From Acanthacorydalis orientalis (lineage: Eukaryota; Arthropoda; Insecta; Megaloptera; Corydalidae): DNA of 64,000 bases. The position numbers and the translations under genes are program-made. Location: positions 37,648,456-37,712,455 of the forward strand of contig CM068318.1 in the NCBI GenBank assembly GCA_034766995.1, written 5' to 3'. Of this stretch, positions 56,124 through 64,000 are shown piece by piece. The notes beneath the pieces are model-generated. The model was given only the letters and a program-made list of their open reading frames with translations, searched no databases and had not been told where the DNA came from. Positions within the stretch are counted from its first letter, which is position 1, and the number at the start of each line of letters is the position of its first letter.

Positions 56124-56203
56124 TTATGTCGGTAGGAATATAATTGTGGTTTTTTATATGAATTTGAAGGTTATAAATCACATTTATTTTCCTACTGACC
56201 TAA
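56124..56203 (+). mobile_element. Minimal 80-bp mariner-derived MITE
   Basis: The ends TTATGTCGGTAGGAATATAA and CATTTATTTTCCTACTGACC surround TATATGAATTTGAAGGTTAT, the same centre as in the 35006 copy. Confidence 0.8.
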
Positions 56204-56264
56204 TAGTTTACAACATTTTATTTATTTGTTTACCTCACTTTATTTTTGGACCATAGTTTGTGTA

Positions 56265-56269
<5 letters not shown>

Positions 56270-56307
<38 letters not shown>

Positions 56308-56457
56308 TTCTACATAAATATATGAAACAGTATTTAGCCCGAAAAAACTAAAAGGTTACAAAAATAATCTACTGCCATGTATATATATACACATACTAAC
56401 ACACACACACATTATATATATATATATATATATGTGTGTGTGAAGGGGGTGAAGTCC

Positions 56458-56526
<69 letters not shown>

Positions 56527-56565
56527 AAGGGGGCAAAGTCTCCTTATATATATATATATATATAA
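56270..56565. repeat. TA arrays with a repeated GTGTGAAGGGGG segment
   Basis: TA runs at 56270-56306, 56413-56432, 56460-56511 and 56544-56565. Between them TGTGTGAAGGGGGTGAAGTC and TGTGTGAAGGGGGCAAAGTC repeat 82 bases apart, each followed by TCCC- or TCTCC-type bases and TA. Confidence 0.9.
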
Positions 56566-57227
56566 AGTTGCTCAGAGGTGGATCGTTGAACTTATTTTTT
56601 AATTTTTTAACACTTGCTTTAGTCTTAAAAAATATGAACCTGTAATGAGCATCTGGAATCCATCCTGCAAGGAACTTTTTGTTCTATTACGTATACACTC
56701 TTGCGCTGTGAAATGTTAACTCCTCTGTGACCCGTTTACTTACTGTTAATGAGACATTTATTCATTATTACGAACTAGAGAGTACGTCGTAAAAAATGTA
56801 AAACATCTATCATTGTCATCGCCAAAAAAATTCAAGGTAGTCTTTTGCAAGAAAGATAACACTGACAATTGTTTGGAAGATATAATGTGTAATTTAGATT
56901 TATTTCACACTTACTTTTTTGAGAACTGAAGTCGATAATTAACTTTAAGAGGCGTGAAAAACATTCGTAAGGTCTGATTCTGCTTCAGGTCAATGCCCGA
57001 TCTCAGCTAACAAAACAAATCAGTGCATTCGAGATCTAGGTATTGACCTTCTGAACAACATACCATATAGTCAATATTTAATATTAAGTGATTTCCATCT
57101 TTTTGTAACAGTAAAAGCGAATTAAAACGACTATTTTCACTTTTTGATGAAGAATTTATTAATTTCTTAATGGAAATACTGAAACTATATTCAACTAATT
57201 TTTAAATTATAAATTATTTTGGTGTAT

Positions 57228-57560
57228 TACGGAGGTATTCTACTTTTTCAGTTTGAAACAATTTTTTTTTTGCATTTTCTGAAACTACATGTTATGGGAA
57301 ATATACCTGTAAAAGTATTTGTCGAAATTCTCAGAATTGACGAAGCTAGAGAGTTATTATCCGTAGTAAGATTATCTTTGTGAAATCTGTAAGCAAAACT
57401 TCAAACGATTTTTTTTCAAAACCGTATTTTGTTAACATTTTGATATTACCATTTCTATTTGACAAATGAAGCTGAAATTTTGTATACAGATTTGGCAGAC
57501 ATGTCGATATAGGCCACAGTAAAATTATGTCAAAAATTATTCCAATAAAACGATTCACCA
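57228..57560 (-). mobile_element. Diverged relative of the 17734-18457 TTAA element
   Basis: In reverse it matches the right half of that element: GAGAGTTATTATCCGTAGTA here against TACTACGGATAATAACTCTC there, and GGTATTCTACTTTTTCAGTT against AACTGAAAAAGTAAAATACC. The 147-codon minus-strand frame 57346-57789 runs across it and is not a supported gene. Confidence 0.6.
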
Positions 57561-57695
57561 ATATTAAAATAACGACTATATTCTCGCTACGTCGAAATAA
57601 TTGAACGTTGATTTTCAAAATAAAATTCAATTGTTTTGGTACTTGTTCCATCTTGCACCGTTCAATTATAAATTCTCCAGGTTCTGTTAATAAAC

Positions 57696-57735
57696 AGTTG
57701 TCGAAGCGCCCTAAAACCCCAATAACCGACCAACC
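57696..57735 (+). repeat. Non-LTR retrotransposon 3' tail, second copy
   Basis: TCGAAGCGCCCTAAAACCCC, then AATAACCGACCAACC; compare 41771-41809. The sequence just after it (57745-57835) repeats 27890-27983. Confidence 0.5.
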
Positions 57736-57857
57736 ATATATTAATAAAATTCTGGAAAGAAGAGAAAAATATTTAAAAAAAAATATCAACCATTCAAACT
57801 CTTTTGTTCTTTTTACGCCACCCTGTGTATATAATTATTTATTATTTACAAAAAATT

Positions 57858-58411
57858 AATGGGGAAGAAATAGCGGACAGACTGGCCTCATTAGGAGCCA
57901 GGTCCGCAGTGGAGGGGCCAGAGCCCTTCGTAGGGCTAGCGAGATGCTGGGCCAAGGGAGTGGGTCGAGTCAGAACACTCAGAATGGTGGCTAGAGATTG
58001 ACGGTTGCCGTAAATCCAGGGTATTCTTAGGGCAGGCTCCAAATAAGGACTGGACCAAGATAATCTATACAAGTGGCAGATCCTTCTGCCGGCTCCTGGT
58101 GCGAATTATCACAGGACATGGGAGACTAAGCTACCACGAACATATACAAGGCCGAAGGACGGACGGGAAGTGTATATGAGGGGGGGGGGCGAAACCTCCA
58201 TTCACCTTCTCGCGGAATGTCCGGCATGGGTCAATTTAAGACGACGATGGTTTGGGGAGTTTTTCCTCATCCCGGCCGAACTAGGGTCTATAAACTTGAG
58301 CAGCCTGATAGGCTTCTGGAAGGAAGCGAGACTTCCCGAGTAGTTTTGATCATCCGAGGGAAGGCATAATGGACTTCGAGTCTAAGTGCCGGGAGGGAAG
58401 ATAGCTTCCTT
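57858..58411 (+). pseudogene. Non-LTR RNase H fragment, second copy
   Basis: GEEIADRLASLGARSAVEGP matches the last catalytic part of the 5885 copy, then WLEIDGCRKSRVFLGQ, IIYTSGRSFCRLLVRIITGH and HEHIQGRRTDGK follow after a shift. The Cys-rich end is damaged by a run of nine Gs near 58180. The copy starts in the middle of the domain, directly after AT-rich sequence, so it is 5' truncated. GC content is much higher than that of the intron around it. Confidence 0.8.
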
Positions 58412-59039
58412 CCCCTTTAAACATTATCTATCTACAAGAAATTAATGATCTTCTTCATAAATCCCAATCCATACTAGCTTAAACGTTTTAAAATATACGA
58501 TACATTAAATTATTATTATATTATAACCTTTATTGATATATATATATATATATACACACACTTTGTTAATCTCGTATATATGTCACATTTCAAACTACTT
58601 TTACAGGTTAGTAACAGAATTTAAACGCGATAGACACAAAGCTTAGCTATTCTATTACATTTTCATTATAATTAACTTATTATACTTTACTATATCTGTA
58701 TATTTATTTATTTCTTACTTTCTATTCTTATGCTATATTTTAATTTCCATTCTTTTGAAGAAATGCTTTCAAAATTTTACTAAATTGATCACAGTCACTG
58801 ATTCCATAAATACTCTTATTTATATTAGAAATTAAGCTTTCTCTTAATAGTTTCAGCCCCTTTACAATCTTTTAGTATATAAATACTGTTTATAGGTCCA
58901 TGACAAAGTTAGCATGCTTTGTTTTCACACTTATCTCTTTAAAAGTCCCACCCCTTTCTACCTAACCTAAATATTGTAATTATTCTTCTTTCTGATATTA
59001 TGATCTAACACATTAAATTGCATAAACCTGTCTGTACGT
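58412..59039. other. AT-rich intronic stretch without a recognisable feature
   Basis: A short TA array lies at 58538-58553. No gene is supported. Confidence 0.5.
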
Positions 59040-59345
59040 ACGCATATGTATTTTTTATCGAGCAAAAACATCTATGCCAGCAAAACAACGCTCGCTGCGA
59101 AAATCACATCATTTGACTACATTGATGTTGATTTTGAATAACGGCGTTACGTCGTTGCAGACATCATACAACGAACGCCGTTGTGTAAACGAGACATCCG
59201 GGTTTCTATGGAAACGGACGATACGACTGAATTATGTACCTCCAGCTACACTGACTGAATGTAAGGAGTAACGCCAACTCCTGTGGGGTTCATAACGTAT
59301 CGTTGCGAGGCGAATAGCACGAACAGCGTATACTTTCTCGACAGA
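59040..59345. promoter_or_regulatory. CpG-containing non-repetitive intronic block
   Basis: It includes GAATAACGGCGTTACGTCGT and AACGAACGCCGTTGTG, which are partly inverted copies of each other, and CGATACGACTGAATTATGTA. It has no relation to the mobile elements here. Of the intronic blocks it looks least like decayed transposon DNA, so it is my first candidate for an enhancer. Confidence 0.28.
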
Positions 59346-59473
59346 AATATTAATAAATGATAAAATGTAATAATGCGACAACAGAAAATTTGAATGTTAA
59401 ACACGACGTCGTATCAGCTTCTTCTATTCATTATAAGTAAAATGAATTGAATTTCTGAACGGAAAGGCAAGTT

Positions 59474-59514
<41 letters not shown>

Positions 59515-59691
59515 TATCATTCAAATGTAATTATTCCAAAGAAATGAAATTTTTTTGTACGAATCAAAACGTTTAAGTGTAATATAAAAATTTAATTTAA
59601 GAATACCGTTTCACAAATCACTTCTTCGCCCATTCCACAACTCACAATGTACTTTATGATTAAAAATGTTTAATAAATGATTATATTAGGG

Positions 59692-60850
59692 TGTAACATA
59701 AGAAATTGCGGAATTTGTAGGGGAGAATTAAAACGCAGTATTTTTAATAAAACAACATATATTTAATCAAAATAAGCTCCATCAGTTTCAGTGCTCTTTT
59801 GCCAACGAGAAATTAGATTGTTTATCATATTTTTGTAAAAATCAACATTTCTAGAGCTTATAAAGTCTTCGAATCCTTGAATCACTTCTGTTTGGTTTCG
59901 GAATTTTTTATTTCTTAAGTAATATTCCAAGTGGAGAATAAGATGGTAGTCTGTCGGTGAAAGATCTGGTGAATAAGGAGAATGCGGTAAATTTCATAAT
60001 TGAATGAATTTAATTTTGAAATTGTGATTCGAGATGTGTGTGGTCGAGTATTGTCTTGCAATAGTATTGGCCCATATCTATTGATTATCATTGGCTGTTT
60101 TGTTTTTAATTTTTCATTCATATTGTCGATTTCGCGACAATATGAATCAGTTGTAATTGCTTCGCCTGGTTTTAAAAAATAATAATGAATTATTCCTTTA
60201 TTTGTCCACCACACAGTAACTATAAGTTTTTTTTTGGTGTAATTACTGCTTGAGTGCGTGTCCTGGAGCTTGATATACATTTAACCATTGTCCAGATATT
60301 TTTATGTTATACAGAATCCAATTTTCATCACAATTAATGATTCGATTTAAAAATGGCGTTTTATCGTCTCGAATCATTAATGAAGAACACACTTCTAAAC
60401 GTCTCAGTTTCTGACCATCTGTCGATTCGTGCAGCACCCACTTATCAAGCTTTTTCACCTTTCCTATTACACCGAGGTGACGAAAAACAGTCATAACACT
60501 AACACTTAAATCATATGCGAGAGCTTGAACTGTTGTATGTGGATTATTTTCCACCATGGCTCTCAAATGTTCTTCTTTCACAATGGTTTTGGGCTTTCTT
60601 CAAGGCTCATTGTCGAGATTCATATTACCGGAATGAAACTTTTTGAACCATAATTGAATTTTTCTCTGGTTAGCCGACTCTTCTCCGAAAGCTCCATTGA
60701 TATTTCTACCTGCTACCGCTGCATTGTGCCCAAACTTGAACTCGTATAAAAAAAGTAGCCACAAATCGTTTGTGGACACCATCCTGTTGAAGGATATATA
60801 AAAAAAAATAAAAATAACTCCATATTTAAAAACAATAGAAGGTTATAGTA
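59692..60850 (-). mobile_element. Mariner transposon, nearly complete but inactive
   Basis: The left end TTAGGGTGTAACATAAGAAA, TTGCGG resembles mariner termini. A matching right end was not found near 60850. The transposase between is almost full length. It belongs to a lineage distinct from the MITE family and from the relics at 26647 and 41866. Confidence 0.72.
59757..60782 (-). pseudogene. Mariner DD34D transposase, one stop and two frameshifts
   Basis: Minus strand, from 60782: LLFLYEFKFGHNAAVAGRNI and QLWFKKFHSGNMNLDNEP (first helix-turn-helix), an in-frame TGA at 60602-60600 likely from CGA, then EEHLRAMVENNPHTTVQALA and FRHLGVIGKVKKLDKWVLHE (second helix-turn-helix and linker). IINCDENWILYN has the first catalytic Asp; after a shift near 60250, VTVWWTNKGIIHYYFLKPGE and PILLQDNTRPHTS have the second; after another near 59985, YSPDLSPTDYHLI-like sequence has the third. 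About 340 codons in total, the family's normal length. All three catalytic residues are visible, so it is a fairly young loss. Confidence 0.85.
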
Positions 60851-60959
60851 CATTAGGCAATTCAAAATAGCTGACCTTGTAAAATATTGCACAGAACCTT
60901 TCTTAATCGCGTTCGACTTCTGACTGACTGAAATTCGGCAACTTGATATGTTACAATCT

Positions 60960-61035
60960 AATAAAACATTTTTGATTATCAATTATGTGCATTTTTATGC
61001 TAATGTCATCGTTTTCAGAGAGGTAAAGAATCAAA
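60960..61035 (-). repeat. Hammerhead-like dispersed repeat, copy k
   Basis: On the minus strand: CTCTGAAAACGATGACATTA, GCATAAAAATGCACATAATT and GATAATC. The core blocks are altered, the order is kept. Confidence 0.5.
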
Positions 61036-61594
61036 AATGATTATAGTTTTCCGCCGCGTTGATATAGGTCCCAAACATATTATGAAAATCTATGTCATCA
61101 ATTTTCCCAACAGGGTGACCACTAATAAACTAATAATTATAGTCGATGCGTTCCTAAATCCCAAATATCTCTTTCCATTGAAGTAAAGTATTTTTGAGAT
61201 CATAATTTTCTAAAATCTGTACTTTTAAAGGTGCGTGCGTTGAAATATCTGCTATCCAGTATTTGTGTTTCCGAAGATCAGTATTGTCGAGTATCTGTTC
61301 ATTCGCGGATCTCTACTTTTGAAGATATGTATTTTTGAAGGTTTACATTTTCAAAGATTTGTACTATCAAAAAATTTATTTGTAACTACTTTGTACTTAT
61401 AACATATTTTTATCTAGACAATGTGTTTTTTAGTCTTCATAGATTGTAAAACGAAAATTGATTACCGTGATGAAATACTCGTTAAAAAATTATTAGAAGC
61501 AAACTTTTTTTATGATGTACCTTAATGTCAAATTTTGGTAATTTATGTTAGATTCTTGTAAATGGTGGCTTGAAGAACTGTATTCGCAATACAT

Positions 61595-61631
<37 letters not shown>
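61036..61631. other. AT-rich intronic stretch
   Basis: 61142-61170 (GTCGATGCGTTCCTAAATCC) is a weak third copy of the retrotransposon tail. A CA run and TA array end at 61631. Confidence 0.45.
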
Positions 61632-61786
61632 ATGTTGTCGGTAAAGTCCAACTTTGCTTAGTTAATATATATTTTGATTTATAGAAGTAAAACTAGATCT
61701 CTTTCACCCACACCTTCACCCTCATCCTCACCCTTTTTTGACCCGGCCAACTTTGTGTAGGCAAAATCGGACTTTGCCTACGACAT
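61632..61786 (+). mobile_element. 155-bp MITE flanked by TA arrays
   Basis: The left end ATGTTGTCGGTAAAGTCCAA, CTTTGC and the right end GGCAAAATCGGACTTTGCCT, ACGACAT are inverted repeats of nearly 30 bases with some mismatches and a shared inner AACTTTG. It is non-coding with TA on both sides. Confidence 0.75.
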
Positions 61787-62016
61787 ATATATGTGTATAT
61801 ATATATAGGTAATTTAAATTAGGCTTCATCCCAAAGTGTTAAAAAAATGCAAAAATTTAAAAAAATCATGTTATCCCTCATTTAGTGCTATAGTTCAATT
61901 GCATTTTAATATTGAATATTAAATAAAATTGAAATACTAAGTAAAAATTAACATTACTTTCCTTAATATCTGCCTTGCACTTTTAATACTTCCATATTGA
62001 AGACAAAAATGATTTA

Positions 62017-62017
<1 letters not shown>

Positions 62018-62063
<46 letters not shown>

Positions 62064-62080
62064 ATGTCTATATATATAAT

Positions 62081-62118
<38 letters not shown>

Positions 62119-62120
62119 AT
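62018..62120. repeat. TA/TG array
   Basis: TA, TG and TATG runs with AATTATATATA interruptions. Confidence 0.95.
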
Positions 62121-62430
62121 TACATCATTATAAAATAATACACGATTCCAGTCTTTTGAAGTTAATTTATTTGAAGACAGTTTAGTTTTTTAAAATAGAA
62201 ATATGTTTCAAAGGCAGAATATGGAAAGAAAAGGGTATAAGAATCTTGCATTTGTTTATTTATTTATTTGTTCTAAGCTTCATATCTGGCGTTCATATTT
62301 CATAACTGATTTTCTTAATATAAAAGTAGACTTCATTGTCCTTTTATATTAATTTTGTATATTTTCGTTGTATAATATTTATTTTTTCTATTACAATTTT
62401 TTTAATTACCTTTTTTATTATATATTTTTA

Positions 62431-62510
62431 TTAGGTTGGTAGAAAAATAATTACGGTTTATAACCGTGAAATTCATATATAGTACCGTAATTATTTTCCA
62501 ACCAACCTAA
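62431..62510 (+). mobile_element. Minimal 80-bp mariner-derived MITE, nearly perfect palindrome
   Basis: TTAGGTTGGTAGAAAAATAA, TTACGGT on the left and ACCGTAATTATTTTCCAACC, AACCTAA on the right pair over nearly 30 bases. A second inner hairpin GGTTTATAACC lies in the left part. It is the freshest of the three minimal copies. Confidence 0.85.
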
Positions 62511-63168
62511 TACTTATTTTCGTATTTTTACTTATTTTTTTAACTAAATAAAAAGTACTCTCTCGATATGATAGATTGTTTATAGATAATAACAGGCCTA
62601 TTACTAGTAATTTTAAAAATTAAATTAATATTAAAACTAAATCCAGTCCATTACAATTCATAGCCATTCGATACATTACAATTTACAGAATTATTATTTA
62701 CATTCATTATTTTAAAATACCTTATAATTAGTTATTATTTTCTAATCGAAATAAAAAATACGATTACGTTTGTGGCTTTGCTATAAAATCTATAAACTAA
62801 CAAATAATAATTTGTTATCGTTACTAAAGCCCTTCTGAGTTGTACATAAGCCGATTATTATGATTCTATACGTATTTTATTTTTATTCTCTATAAAGTTA
62901 TGTTCCACTTAATTATATTCTACGATTTATTAATTACCAATATCTCATCGTGTTTTTTAAATATTTTTTATTATTATCAGCGTTTGATTCAATTTCATTT
63001 TTAATCTGAGTTTAGAATTTTAATAATGCTTACTAAATTGTAAGTATACAATTATAAAATATAATGTAAATTCATACAAGACAAATGATTTAAATTATTG
63101 TGTTACTTGTAACAAACATTAGTTAAATTATTTTATTATAAATTGATAAAAAATAAAATTGGTTTTTA
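62511..63168. other. AT-rich intronic stretch without a recognisable feature
   Basis: No supported feature. Confidence 0.5.
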
Positions 63169-63217
63169 TAATCAGAACCATAATCAGAACCATAATCAGA
63201 ACCATAATCAGAACCAT
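63169..63217 (+). repeat. 12-bp tandem repeat, four units
   Basis: ATAATCAGAACC is repeated four times without visible change. Confidence 0.95.
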
Positions 63218-63375
63218 ATTATTCCACTCTTTTATTTGTATTTTTTTAAACAAAATCTCTTACGTTTCTAATTTTATTTAATCAAATGATATTTTATTAT
63301 TAAATAAATAACTGATTCAATTATATTTGTTTTATCATTTAGTTAATGTGAATTATTTTCAAGAGCACTTGTGTG

Positions 63376-63379
<4 letters not shown>

Positions 63380-63428
<49 letters not shown>
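63380..63428. repeat. TA-TG compound array
   Basis: TGTGTATGTG, TA run, then TG run. Confidence 0.95.
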
Positions 63429-63599
63429 AAGTACGTGCATAAATACATGTATAAATTAATTACATATCATATTTCATGTTATTTAAAATATTTTAATAAT
63501 CTAAATATTTACAAATGACTTTTATTATTCCCTAATGAAGTTTTGCACCGTGGGTAGTCATTTTATCACAATAAAAGTCTTAACTCTGGTTAAGCTCAC

Positions 63600-64000
63600 T
63601 TTTACAAATGAATTCATTTTTCACTCCATAAACCATATCAAATTTTCTTATCAAAGTATTCAATAAATTATTATTGTTTTTTTTTTCAATTGTCAGTTAT
63701 GCACATTTCACGTATTAGCAAACTGGGAATCATCCTCCTCATTGCACATCATTCTCAAAGCGTTAGTTTACTGAAAAATAATCAATAATAATTTAATTAA
63801 TATTTTTGATCAAAAAAAATTACCGTGGTATGTGGGATGAAAAAAATTACTTTCAAAATTGAATTTTTTCTCACTGCATAAATTAAAAAAAAATTTTTCT
63901 GATCAAAAATGTAGACTTTTTGATTATTGTTTGTGGATTTCGATAACGGTTCGGTCATATACAGAGAAAAAGATCAATATTCATTTGTGATCAACTTTTT
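63600..64000 (-). repeat. Cluster of hammerhead-like/foldback repeats, copies l and m
   Basis: Minus-strand copy l reads GTGAAATGTGCATAACTGAC and AATTG, with GAAA and ATGTGCAT intact. Another partial copy lies at 63770-63830, and a third (minus strand TTATCGAAATCCACAAACAA) runs to the window end. The outer part GAATTCATTTTTCACTCCAT, ATGAATTC-like, is shared with copies at 27050 and 48520. Confidence 0.55.

Larger units (their letters stand above)
49187..64000 (+). other. otd: Start of the first coding-side intron of otd (open at the window end)
   Basis: The donor GTACGA begins at 49187. I found no exon with a homeodomain (recognition helix V-W-F-x-N-R-R-A-K) on the plus strand up to 64000, so the intron is at least 14.8 kb unless the gene model is wrong. 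It is filled with TA arrays and mobile elements, with a few non-repetitive blocks (52240-52510, 59040-59345). Confidence 0.6.

Noticed and set aside
57346..57789. 147-codon minus-strand frame with hydrophobic stretches
   Set aside because: It runs through a diverged non-coding repeat and a retrotransposon tail; no start context or homology supports a membrane protein.

Overview
This is AT-rich nuclear DNA from an animal, almost certainly an insect. It has no operons, ribosomal genes, tRNA genes or CRISPR arrays. It holds dozens of long (TA)n arrays and many decayed mobile elements (mariner, Tc1, pogo/Tigger, possible hAT and Helitron, several non-LTR retrotransposons). The mix of mariner, Tc1 and HTH-type transposases would suit a hymenopteran, but the sequence alone does not settle the order.

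One host gene is supported. A GC-rich exon at 48939-49186 (+) encodes the first 61 residues of an Otx-class homeodomain protein, orthodenticle (otd/ocelliless). It begins MAGYLKAPPPPG, has a His run and an Ala run, and ends PFGLPHPHPLDQVGFPQ just before a splice donor. The homeodomain exon is not in the window, so the following intron runs past 64000. An acceptor just before the exon means at least one upstream non-coding exon; a weak candidate with TATA box, initiator and donor is at 31951-32186. Most of the window is therefore read as the upstream and intronic territory of this developmental gene.

Layout. 0.5-5 kb: a pogo/Tigger relic and two mariner deletion derivatives in opposite orientation. 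5.8-6.9 kb: a GC-rich RNase H fragment of a non-LTR element. 8.97-9.32 kb: a GC-rich minisatellite whose unit changes from 15 to 16 bp. 10-16 kb: a rearranged mariner derivative, a Tc1 copy, a Helitron-like end and a retrotransposon fragment. 17-20.5 kb: a promoter-like CpG-rich block, two elements of about 0.7 kb flanked by TTAA, and a perfect 19-bp hairpin. 21.8-24.1 kb: a second pogo-like element and an endonuclease-domain fragment. 26-31.8 kb: a mariner N-terminus, a Tigger C-terminus and a patchwork of two repeat modules joined by TA arrays. 36-42.6 kb: an RTE-like reverse transcriptase fragment, a mariner derivative apparently split by nested retrotransposons, and another mariner relic. 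44.5-46.5 kb: a second Tc1 copy sharing a frameshift with the first, then a mariner derivative. 46.8-49.2 kb: the region just upstream of the otd exon. 49.2-64 kb: the otd intron, with further mariner derivatives, a tandem satellite, foldbacks, a second RNase H copy and a nearly complete but broken mariner transposase.

The strongest unusual signal is a dispersed repeat family of at least a dozen copies. Better copies carry CTGANGA, a small hairpin, then GAAA and a short palindrome, which is the arrangement of a hammerhead ribozyme core. The mariner derivatives that keep only the DNA-binding part of the transposase are the second. No transposase or reverse transcriptase here looks intact, and no complete gene lies in the window.
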